Assembly: GCF_016812035.1 (NCBI RefSeq)
Contig: NZ_CP069178.1
Location: 868,001-932,000 of the forward strand
Origin: Bulleidia sp. zg-1006
GTDB lineage: Bacteria > Bacillota_I > Bacilli_A > Erysipelotrichales > Erysipelotrichaceae
Reading direction: 5' to 3'
Length of the DNA stretch: 64,000 nucleotides
Part shown: one piece after another, positions 8,006 through 14,514 of the stretch
Position numbering within the stretch: the stretch's first letter is position 1
Layout of the letters: each line of letters opens with the position of its first letter
The notes under the pieces: generated by a model
What the model was told of the DNA's origin: nothing
Seen by the model: the letters and a program-made list of their open reading frames with translations, nothing else
The model's database searches: none
Translations under genes and position numbers: made by a program

Positions 8006-8307
8006 ATACCGAATTCCTTATTCAAAGATTCAAACACCTCATTTATCGGTTTAGTCCTTCCTTCAAGGACGTCTTGGTATCCTTTTTCTAATTCCATATT
8101 AAATTCATCCTTTGTCATAGAAGATATATCAAGTGGTTTTCTGTAATTTAATCTTGCATCGAAAGGAAGTCCCTGTTGCATAACCACCTGCTTATAAAAC
8201 ATAGTAATAGCACTTGATGGTGGTAGTCCTAAAGCATTTAATATTTGCTCTGCTTGTTCCTTTAATCCCGGTTCAATACGTGCATATAAATTCGCTGTCT
8301 TAGCCAT
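8002..8307 (-). CDS. RelB/DinJ family antitoxin
   Basis: Antitoxin of 101 residues when started at the ATG at 8307, which has AGAGGTGA ahead of it; an earlier in-frame start at 8343 lies inside the promoter and is unlikely. The N-terminal ribbon-helix-helix (TANLYARIEPGLKEQAEQIL, then LGLPPSSAITMFYKQVV) is the DNA-binding and dimerisation domain. The acidic C-terminus would wrap the toxin. It is co-transcribed with the toxin gene and divergent from a second pair of the same family. Confidence 0.9.
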   Translation of the reverse strand: MAKTANLYARIEPGLKEQAEQILNALGLPPSSAITMFYKQVVMQQGLPFDARLNYRKPLDISSMTKDEFNMELEKGYQDVLEGRTKPINEVFESLNKEFGI

Positions 8308-8331
8308 AAAATCACCTCTTTCTTTGAGATA

Positions 8332-8360
8332 ATTATACAACATTGCATTGGCATTTGCAA
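8332..8360 (-). promoter_or_regulatory. Promoter of the leftward toxin-antitoxin pair
   Basis: On the minus strand TTGCAA (8355-8360), 17 bp, then TATAAT (8332-8337). The region carries several TTGCA/TGCAA words, probably RelB operator half-sites. Confidence 0.7.
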
Positions 8361-8519
8361 GTGTGCATTATCTATCCTCTAATTTTAATCCTCTTCAATC
8401 AAATAAAAAATACTAGATGTGTTTTAAACTAAGCAAGTGATAATCTGTTAATTTACTTAAAAATATCTCGTAAATACGCATTTTTATTAAATCTATGTTT
8501 CTTATTTGCTTGCGTATGC

Positions 8520-8548
8520 TTGCATTTGCATTTATTTTCCTGTATAAT
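8520..8548 (+). promoter_or_regulatory. Promoter of the rightward toxin-antitoxin pair
   Basis: TTGCAT (8520-8525), 17 bp, then TATAAT (8543-8548). As in the mirror promoter at 8332-8360, the -35 element lies inside repeated TTGC(A/G)T words (8507-8531), suggesting related operators. Confidence 0.7.
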
Positions 8549-8574
8549 ATAGACAAGAAAGGAGCGTGACACCC

Positions 8575-8880
8575 ATGGCAAATACAAATGCTGTTTATGC
8601 AAGAATCGATACAAACTTAAAAGAAAATGCTGAAAGCATCTTAAGTCAGCTTGGAATTTCTCCATCCAGTGCAATACAAATGCTTTACAGTCAAATTGTT
8701 CTTCAAAAAGGTATGCCTTTTGAACTTCGCCTTCCGCCTAAAAAACCTTTAGCTCTAGGCAGTCTCTCCAAAGAAGAACTGGACTTAGAACTTCAAAAAG
8801 GAATTGACTCTTTAAATGCCGGAAAATCCTATAGTGTAGATGAAGTCGATGACTACTTTTCAAAGGAATATGGCATATGA
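8575..8880 (+). CDS. RelB/DinJ family antitoxin
   Basis: Antitoxin of 101 residues, starting at the ATG at 8575 with AAAGGAG about ten bases upstream. A GTG at 8566 is too close to that site. The ribbon-helix-helix N-terminus (NAVYARIDTNLKENAESIL, then LGISPSSAIQMLYSQIV) aligns closely with the antitoxin at 8002-8307, so the two are paralogues. The C-terminus ends EVDDYFSKEYGI, close to the FESLNKEFGI end of the other. The stop overlaps the toxin start (ATGA). Confidence 0.9.
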   Translation: MANTNAVYARIDTNLKENAESILSQLGISPSSAIQMLYSQIVLQKGMPFELRLPPKKPLALGSLSKEELDLELQKGIDSLNAGKSYSVDEVDDYFSKEYGI

Positions 8881-9209
8881 GCAAAACCTACAAAGTAATT
8901 TACTCGCCGCAGGCTTTACAAGATTTAACAGAAATATATGAATATATTCGGTTCACTTTACAGGCACGTATTGCAGCTGATAACCAATCATCCCGTATCA
9001 GAAAGATGATTCGCTCTCTTGATACATTGCCGGCAAGACACTCTCTTGTTGAATGGGAGCCTTGGACTTCCATGAAAATATATAAAGTTCCGGTTGATAA
9101 TTATATGATTTTTTATCGTGTTGATGATGAGTTAACGACTGTTTCCATCGTTCGTATTTTTTATTCAGGCAGAAACATTGAGGATATCATCAAACATACA
9201 AATGATTAG
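8877..9209 (+). CDS. RelE/ParE family toxin
   Basis: Toxin of 110 residues paralogous to the one at 7667-8005. Shared landmarks are the opening YKVIYSPQALQDLTEIYEYI, the central RHSLVEWEPW (RHRLVDSEPW in the paralogue) and the C-terminal YMIFYRVDD and FYSGRNIEDI. It is translated with its antitoxin through a four-base overlap. A short AT-rich stretch follows, after which convergent phage debris begins. Cross-talk with the neighbouring antitoxin is possible but untested. Confidence 0.88.
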   Translation: MSKTYKVIYSPQALQDLTEIYEYIRFTLQARIAADNQSSRIRKMIRSLDTLPARHSLVEWEPWTSMKIYKVPVDNYMIFYRVDDELTTVSIVRIFYSGRNIEDIIKHTND

Positions 9210-9245
9210 TTTTATATTAGGGCAAATTTCTGCCCTTTTTATATG

Positions 9246-9387
9246 TTAGAACCTATCAAACTCAGCCTGCCCTGCCACCTTGCTATATTTCACTCCATCA
9301 TTTGATTTTTCAGTCCAAATATCTAGTACCATTCCAATTGTAAGTAAATCAAGTTCTGAAATGCTTATCCCTATTTCCACGCATCAC
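9246..9387 (-). pseudogene. C-terminal fragment of a phage tail-assembly chaperone
   Basis: A minus-strand frame without a start encodes GISISELDLLTIGMVLDIWT followed by EKSNDGVKYSKVAGQAEFDRF and a TAA at 9246. This is like the C-terminus of siphophage tail-assembly chaperone proteins, the gene just upstream of the tape measure. It is joined in another frame to the portal fragment near 9385, which marks a large deletion. The family call rests on remembered motif similarity. Confidence 0.6.
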
Positions 9388-9520
9388 TCATGGTCATCGC
9401 TGTTCGTTCATTGACTCGTTTCCCACTGGATGATTGCCCAATGAAAAAGGAATAACTATTATTGCTGAGTTTGTTTTCTGGTTTATCTCTTGATTTAAAA
9501 AGTCCACTAAATAGTCCCAT
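9371..9520 (-). pseudogene. N-terminal fragment of an HK97-type phage portal protein
   Basis: ATG at 9520 with an AGGAGGT site, then 49 codons (MGLFSGLFKS at the start; GKRVNERTAMTMS near the end), ending at TAG 9371-9373. The opening and the VNERTAM motif are typical of portal protein N-termini, which normally run to 400 or more residues. The frame leaves portal-like sequence around codon 45, at the junction with the chaperone fragment. The start and its ribosome-binding site are still intact. Confidence 0.7.
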
Positions 9521-9541
9521 CGTTACCTCCTGATTTCCATA

Positions 9542-9574
9542 GAAAAAGCACCTACTTTTTTATTTGTAGATGCT
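9542..9574 (-). terminator. Hairpin terminator upstream of the portal fragment
   Basis: AGCACCTAC (9547-9555) pairs with GTAGATGCT (9566-9574), with one G-U pair; on the minus strand TTTTTC follows. It may now end transcription of the Imm5-like gene, whose stop is at 9593. Confidence 0.7.
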
Positions 9575-9592
9575 TTAAATGTCTATTTTGTT

Positions 9593-10159
9593 TTATAAAC
9601 TGGACCTTGTTTCAATATCATATTTCTCTAAAATTTGATTTGCAAGTTCAATTTGACGATTTCTTTCTTCTTCAACCTTTATCATATTTTTAGGGAATAG
9701 AATATTAATAACTTTAATAGCATAATCAGATGATACAATAGCATGTGCTCTCATATGACCTGTTGCTATGGATTGAGCAAATACTCTTGCCGAGAATTTA
9801 CTTAACTCATTGATAGACTGTTGCCCTAATTTATTTGCTAAAAAACCGGCATTTCTTAGTTCATAGGCATTTATTTTTCCGTCAATACGCATATTTATCT
9901 TATTTGTCGTTTCACGTATAATTGATTCTTTTAATTCATTATCACCAATTTCTATAAACGATAAAAATGGCTGAGCATTTTTTATTGCCCACATTGCTAG
10001 GTATTTTTGAGGCATTTTATATAAAATTAATTCTAGTGTATTCCTTTTCTCTGATAAATCATTTATTTTAATTTTGTGCTTTGAGGGTATTTCCCACTTA
10101 CCTTCTTTAAATATATATTGTTCAAATTTATTCCATGAAAAATCTGTTGGTTCTATAAT
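9593..10159 (-). CDS. Imm5-like putative immunity protein without a canonical start codon
   Basis: The first ATG in frame (10015) gives 140 residues, but coding-like sequence continues upstream without a stop to about 10162 (EPTDFSWNKFEQYIFKEGKW and onward). A near-perfect GGAGGTGAT lies at 10162-10170. At normal spacing only ATT (10157-10159) or ATA (10154-10156) could start, giving about 188 residues. The body (AMWAIKNAQPFLSF ... ARVFAQSIATGHMRAHA) resembles the helical Imm5-like family of putative toxin-immunity proteins; no partner toxin is seen. Either a non-AUG start is used or the start codon has mutated. Function is inferred from family resemblance only. Confidence 0.55.
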   Translation of the reverse strand: MIEPTDFSWNKFEQYIFKEGKWEIPSKHKIKINDLSEKRNTLELILYKMPQKYLAMWAIKNAQPFLSFIEIGDNELKESIIRETTNKINMRIDGKINAYELRNAGFLANKLGQQSINELSKFSARVFAQSIATGHMRAHAIVSSDYAIKVINILFPKNMIKVEEERNRQIELANQILEKYDIETRSSL

Positions 10160-10198
10160 ATATCACCTCCATAAATTCTAAATTATCTAACGACTTAT

Positions 10199-11098
10199 CT
10201 ATTTTTGCTCATCCAACATAGACAGATATAGATCAAGTCTCTGATTTAAATATCTTGCAAACATGTCTGCCATTGCCGATAGATTATGTTTTACATGATA
10301 TTCATCAAAGGCTTCATAATATTTTAAGCGATCAGTAAACTTTATATCTATCGGCGGATAGCCCACTTTCATTAGTTCCAAGTTAACCAGTAATCTTCCG
10401 GTTCTTCCATTTCCATCAATAAAAGGATGTATACCTTCAAATTCGATATGAAAACGAGCAAGCTTAGTCACAATATCTTCCTTGCTGTTTTTATATTGTT
10501 CCAGTAGTTCTTCCATCTTAGGTATAATCAAATAGGGCTGTACAGGTTCATGTGCAGCACCCATAATCCGAACAGGCACTCTTCTGTATATTCCTCTATC
10601 CTCTTTTTTATCAACCAAGACTAAATAGTGAATATCCTTTATTACTTTTTCAGATATTTGAGCATTTTCACTAACAAGCTGTCTTATATAATCAAAGGCC
10701 TCTTTATGTCCAATTACCTCCAAATGTTCCTTTAATGATTTCTGTTCAATAGTAAGTCCTCTCAAAACCATGTCTGTCTCTCGAAGAGTTAACGTGTTGC
10801 CTTCGATTGCATTTGAGTTATAAGTATATTCTGTTAGAAATTCTTCATTTAACCTCTCCAGCTCTCCTTCTGTTAAAGGTCTTCTTTTTCGAAGCATTTC
10901 TAATTTATCTTCTATGATTGGAATGAGTGATTCCTTAATTTTATATCTTCCATCAGTCGGTTTTGTTGCATCATAGGGTATTTTCCAAACCCGTCCTTCT
11001 TGATATGCACCGGGAATCTTCCCTTCCGAGCATAAAATCCTTACTCTTCTATCAGATATCCCCCATTTTTCAGATGCTTGTTTCACTGTAATATACAT
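10199..11098 (-). CDS. Fic-domain protein with N-terminal helix-turn-helix
   Basis: Probable AMP-transferase (299 residues). A MerR/excisionase-type helix-turn-helix occupies about residues 1-45 (YITVKQASEKWGISDRRVRI). The inhibitory motif SNAIEGN at 95-101 fits [S/T]xxxE[G/N], which blocks ATP in autoinhibited Fic proteins. The Fic motif HPFIDGNGRTGR at 224-235 has every catalytic residue. The ATG at 11098 lies seven bases after GGAGGG; a TTG at 11101 is less well spaced. The DNA-binding domain, together with five short repeats upstream (11139-11225), suggests autoregulation. It sits between terminase and portal fragments of the dead prophage. Confidence 0.92.
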   Translation of the reverse strand: MYITVKQASEKWGISDRRVRILCSEGKIPGAYQEGRVWKIPYDATKPTDGRYKIKESLIPIIEDKLEMLRKRRPLTEGELERLNEEFLTEYTYNSNAIEGNTLTLRETDMVLRGLTIEQKSLKEHLEVIGHKEAFDYIRQLVSENAQISEKVIKDIHYLVLVDKKEDRGIYRRVPVRIMGAAHEPVQPYLIIPKMEELLEQYKNSKEDIVTKLARFHIEFEGIHPFIDGNGRTGRLLVNLELMKVGYPPIDIKFTDRLKYYEAFDEYHVKHNLSAMADMFARYLNQRLDLYLSMLDEQK

Positions 11099-11138
11099 CA
11101 ATTATCCCTCCAGTATTTCCTAATTATACCATTTTATC

Positions 11139-11225
11139 GGAACAATATAAACGAATAAGGAATAACATATATCATTTAGTGGAACAATACAACTCTATGG
11201 AATAATGCCTTGTATACGGAATAAT
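11139..11225. repeat. Five iterated GGAAYAAT repeats upstream of fic
   Basis: GGAACAAT or GGAATAAY begins at 11139, 11159, 11181, 11199 and 11218, spaced 18-22 bp, close to two helical turns. All are on the same strand, upstream of the fic gene, and the first lies beside a minus-strand TATAAT at 11123-11128. Most likely these are operator sites for the helix-turn-helix of the Fic protein. Confidence 0.65.
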
Positions 11226-11253
11226 ATTTGTATTCGTAACGAAACGATAATTT

Positions 11254-11637
11254 TTACACAAATAAAATACCCCTACTGTCGTACACACTCTCTGCATTGG
11301 TATTCCCACAACGAATGGCTCGATTTAATGCCATAATAGTCGCAATGGCTCCGTCAATTTTCTCCGTGGATTTTTCCTTATCTGCTTTGATATTTCCGGC
11401 AGGGTCTGTCCTAATAAAAATATTATCCATATTCCATCTAAGGACAGGATGCCCACCATGAGCAAGTTTTTTCTCCAGCGTTAGTTTCATTAACTCCTTT
11501 GTCGGTGGAGACATATCCTTAAAGCCCTGTCCAAAAGGAACTACAGTAAATCCCATGTTCTCTAAATTTTGAACCATTTGAACAGCACCCCATCTATCAA
11601 AAGCAATCTCTTTGATATTAAATCTTCTCTTTATTAC
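11254..11637 (-). pseudogene. C-terminal fragment of phage terminase large subunit
   Basis: A frame open from a TAG at 11638-11640 encodes the nuclease-domain end of TerL: FNIKEIAFDRWGAVQMVQNL, then a stretch with HGGHPVLRWNMDN, IRTDPAGNIKADKEKS and EKIDGAIATIMALNRAI, the last holding the conserved Asp. The ATPase half is missing and there is no start, although an internal ATG at 11577 could yield 107 residues. It is the most upstream piece of the phage debris in transcription order, as terminase is in intact phages. Confidence 0.85.
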
Positions 11638-11766
11638 CTATTTACCGTATTTAGCACAATGAAACTTTTCCTATTTTTTTGACACACTTCAAAACATTAT
11701 AATCACTAACTTTTTGATTTTTGCTAGACACCCTTTATTTTTGACGCCCCATCTTAAATAAAAAAT

Positions 11767-11786
11767 TTTGACCCGGCATGGTCAAA
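11767..11786. repeat. Short inverted repeat in the gap before the terminase fragment
   Basis: TTTGACC (11767-11773) and GGTCAAA (11780-11786) flank six bases. The surrounding 11640-11842 has no convincing gene; other TTTTTGAC words occur near 11677 and 11738. A protein-binding site or an element-end scar is possible. Confidence 0.3.
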
Positions 11787-11842
11787 TTCATTATTTTCTG
11801 CTTATTAAATTATACATCCTACCTTGAAGATAAAAAATTCAC

Positions 11843-12088
11843 CTAGAAGTTTAATTGTATCCTTTTGATATACTTCTTCTCGATATAGATACATTTAACT
11901 TTTCCTGAATACTTACTTTCCAACGCTTTCAGTGCAAGCAGATTATCCCCGTGAATAAGCATATTTTCAGTTTCAGGGTCATTTTCTGTATTGGATAATT
12001 CCTTGTTTTCAATCAAAATTCTAGGTTCTAATTTTATTTCTTTATCTTTACCAAGCCAAGTAAGCTCAAGTTTCTGGTTACTTGTCAT
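11843..12088 (-). pseudogene. N-terminal fragment of a type III restriction-modification methyltransferase (Mod)
   Basis: The first 70 or so residues match the start of type III Mod proteins, including NMLIHGDNLLALKALESKYS and KVKCIYI, the FxGxG-equivalent motif just before the catalytic DPPY. Instead of DPPY the frame reads EKKYIKRIQLNF and stops, so no catalytic site exists. Overlapping frame sequence (EEVYQKDTIKLLGEFF) from about 11900 suggests another gene tail was joined there. Its start overlaps the BRO gene by eleven bases. The Res subunit is absent. Confidence 0.8.
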
Positions 12089-12944
12089 TGTTTTTATCTC
12101 CTTTATCTATTGTTTTTGTAACATCATCAATTAGTTTCCCAAAGTCAATTGCATTTTTTGATGTAATTACAGGTTTTCCTGTTTCCGCTTCTATTTCTTT
12201 TCTTGCATTTCCGGCAATATTTCCACCACGCTTAGCTACTTTTTTATTTTCTTCCAAACCTTGCGGATTAGTAGATTCTGCAATATCTTTTGTAGCAGTT
12301 TCAGCCAGCATATTTAATATAAGTTCAGTAGTGGACATATTATCCCTTAGGTTTTCCTTTTTTAGACCTTTTAAATCTTTATACTGCTTGGTTATCATTC
12401 CAGACCAAGCCTTTGAAATTTCATTAGTAAGAATTGCGTATTCTCTTCCTTCTGTTACTCCATGGTCTTGCCAAGAGTCTGTAAGTTCTTTTCTTACCTG
12501 AATAGCTTGTAATCTTTGATTAATCCATTCTCTTGTGTAGCCTTTTTTTAGATAGGTTTCCAAAGCTCTATCTATTGTTAGTTCAGGGTCAATTGTTTCG
12601 TCAATTCTTTCTTTTCCAACTTCTGCAAGCCACATCTTAAAAGGCTCTGCTTTAGGAGCTGGGACAGACTGAATAATACGAAAGATTCCTTGCATATCAG
12701 CAACGTCTGTTTTATACATCTTACCGTCTTTAGGAGATTTTAATTTCAGTGCGTGACAAAACGTCACGACCTCACTACCTTCTTCTTTTAATCTCTGTTT
12801 TAATTTTCGCCAATATGCTCCGGAATCTTTGCTATCCGTCAAAACTCCTATAATGTCAACAATACTAAAATACCATTCTTCTTTTTCGCTGTCCCAAGAA
12901 GAGCGTATTTTGTTTCCTTCAAATAACTTTATTTCATTACTCAT
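12078..12944 (-). CDS. BRO-family antirepressor-like DNA-binding protein
   Basis: Protein of 288 residues with an N-terminal BRO-N domain (IKLFEGNKIRSSWDSEKEEW, FSIVDIIGVLTDS) and a C-terminal region with repeated basic and Asn/Gly-rich stretches (KKVAKRGGNIAGNARKEIE). BRO proteins in phages act as antirepressors, but this type is often next to type III restriction-modification genes. Here it overlaps the XRE regulator by eight bases and the Mod fragment by eleven, forming a three-gene module. It may regulate methyltransferase expression. The product looks intact although the methyltransferase is dead. Confidence 0.85.
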   Translation of the reverse strand: MSNEIKLFEGNKIRSSWDSEKEEWYFSIVDIIGVLTDSKDSGAYWRKLKQRLKEEGSEVVTFCHALKLKSPKDGKMYKTDVADMQGIFRIIQSVPAPKAEPFKMWLAEVGKERIDETIDPELTIDRALETYLKKGYTREWINQRLQAIQVRKELTDSWQDHGVTEGREYAILTNEISKAWSGMITKQYKDLKGLKKENLRDNMSTTELILNMLAETATKDIAESTNPQGLEENKKVAKRGGNIAGNARKEIEAETGKPVITSKNAIDFGKLIDDVTKTIDKGDKNNDK

Positions 12945-13158
12945 GTTTTATCTTTTCCTTCGGTATAAATTCCAATATATCATTAGGTGTACAATTTAAA
13001 GCCATACAGATACTTTCCACTTTATCTAAAGCCATATATTGTCCGTTTCGTATTTTGGTAATTATATTTGCCGAAATTTTGGCATCACGCATTAAATCCT
13101 GATTGGAAATATCTTTTTCAATCATCATATGTAATAGTCTTTTGTAACTTACAGACAT
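12937..13158 (-). CDS. XRE-family (Cro/CI-like) transcriptional regulator
   Basis: Compact 73-residue helix-turn-helix protein (SNQDLMRDAKISANIITKIR followed by a recognition-loop NGQYMALDKVESIC) ending NDILEFIPKEK, typical of single-domain XRE regulators. It is the first gene of the XRE-BRO-Mod module and probably represses it. A TATATT-like -10 lies about 15-20 bases ahead of the GATGGAGG ribosome-binding site. Confidence 0.9.
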   Translation of the reverse strand: MSVSYKRLLHMMIEKDISNQDLMRDAKISANIITKIRNGQYMALDKVESICMALNCTPNDILEFIPKEKIKHE

Positions 13159-13380
13159 AATTTTCCTCCATCGATATTTTTAATTAATATATCATATTTC
13201 TGTGATTATCTCCATGCTAACATTTTATATTTAATCCCCTAAAAATTTTTAACCGCCAGATTTTACTATCTCTCAAGGCTAGCTAATATAAGAATTAACT
13301 ATTAAAATTACAGAACCAGAATAAAGAAACAAACCATATGGATATTATATATCGGTGTAGTAGATATCCCACAAAACAAA

Positions 13381-13426
13381 GAAAAATCGGCATAACTAGT
13401 ATTTCTACTAATTGTGCCGATTAATT
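13381..13426 (-). terminator. Terminator after the LacI-family gene; gap 13159-13478
   Basis: AATCGGCA (13385-13392) pairs with TGCCGATT (13415-13422) and inner TAGTA/TACTA bases extend the hairpin. T-runs flank it on both strands, so it may work in both directions. Otherwise the 320-base gap shows only AT-rich sequence and the XRE promoter. Confidence 0.85.
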
Positions 13427-13478
13427 TTTTAAGAAATTGAATCTCTAAGTGAAAGCCCCTAATGGTTGCCATTTCCTT

Positions 13479-14480
13479 TTATAAGGTGGATTCATGCCAA
13501 TGAATTTCGCAAGATAAGATTTGGTTTGGACATTCCTTCCACTTCTTTTCGATAGCATCAATCAGAATCTTTGCCGATTGATAACCCTCTTCATAGGCTG
13601 GTTGAACAATCGTTGTGACGGAAGGAGCAGATAAATTCGTCCATTCCGTGTTATCAAAACCAATTAAGCCTATCGTTTCTGGCATTAAATTTCGATAATT
13701 ACGCATGGCTAAGAAAACTCTTGGTAATAAGAAACAATTGGCAACAAAGATTAAAGTCTTTGTGCCAAACCTCAATTCACTTTCAATGAGCTTTTGTAAC
13801 TCTTCAACCTGAATATCTCCATCCACAATCTTTGTTTTCCAAGTTAAACCTTTTAGAGTTAATGCATCCTCAAAGCCCTTCACTCTTTCCATACGAGTAC
13901 TTAGCACACTAGGATCCGCGGTAATCATCATAAATTCATCATATTGCTTGTCTCCATACTCGGAAATCAAAGCTAATACAGCTTCATAGTTATTCGTTTT
14001 TACCCATTTTTCATCATCCATGGATACTTGCGAATCAATGAATACCACTTCTTTACCCTTTTCTTTGATGAGTTTTGTCAAAGAAGAAAAACGTCGAGAT
14101 GGCTGAATAATAAAGCCATCCACGCCCATGGATAACATACGATTGACATAATTTTCTTCAATTTCGAAATCGTAATTACTATTACCGACAATCAATTGAT
14201 AATGGTCTCCACGAGCAAAATCATCAATTCCTTTAACAATCTGATTCGCAAATGTATTGGTAATGTTCCCAATAATCACCCCAATCAAGCGTGTGTGTTT
14301 CGCATTTAAAGAACGGGCCGCCATGCTGGGATGATAGTTTGTTTCAGCAATGACCCTTTCAATTCTTTTTTTTGTATCTTCCGACATCTTATCCATTTTC
14401 CCATTTAGGTAAAAGGAAACAGTTGTTTTGGAAGTATTTGCTCTTTCAGCAATCTCTGTAATCGTTATTTTTTCGCTCAT
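13479..14480 (-). CDS. LacI-family repressor of the glycosaminoglycan locus (RegR/KdgR type)
   Basis: Regulator of 333 residues: N-terminal LacI helix-turn-helix (ITITEIAERANTSKTTVSFY), hinge RSLNAKHTRLIGVII, and a periplasmic-binding-like effector domain to the end. Relatives beside hyaluronate genes in streptococci are RegR; the effector is probably a keto-deoxy-sugar intermediate. It is encoded at the end of the leftward arm, 34 bases after the lyase gene. The likely binding sites are the AAACCGGTTT palindromes at 19767, 19857 and 19884. Confidence 0.85.
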   Translation of the reverse strand: MSEKITITEIAERANTSKTTVSFYLNGKMDKMSEDTKKRIERVIAETNYHPSMAARSLNAKHTRLIGVIIGNITNTFANQIVKGIDDFARGDHYQLIVGNSNYDFEIEENYVNRMLSMGVDGFIIQPSRRFSSLTKLIKEKGKEVVFIDSQVSMDDEKWVKTNNYEAVLALISEYGDKQYDEFMMITADPSVLSTRMERVKGFEDALTLKGLTWKTKIVDGDIQVEELQKLIESELRFGTKTLIFVANCFLLPRVFLAMRNYRNLMPETIGLIGFDNTEWTNLSAPSVTTIVQPAYEEGYQSAKILIDAIEKKWKECPNQILSCEIHWHESTL

Positions 14481-14514
14481 AGAAACCTTTCTTCCTACTA
14501 TATTACCATATCCT

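Noticed and set aside
11139-11225. Possible small CRISPR array
   Set aside because: Repeats are only eight bases with unequal spacing of 18-22 bp and there are no cas genes; they fit operator sites.
6777-13158. Intact prophage
   Set aside because: Capsid, protease, lysis and replication genes are missing and all structural genes seen are fragments.
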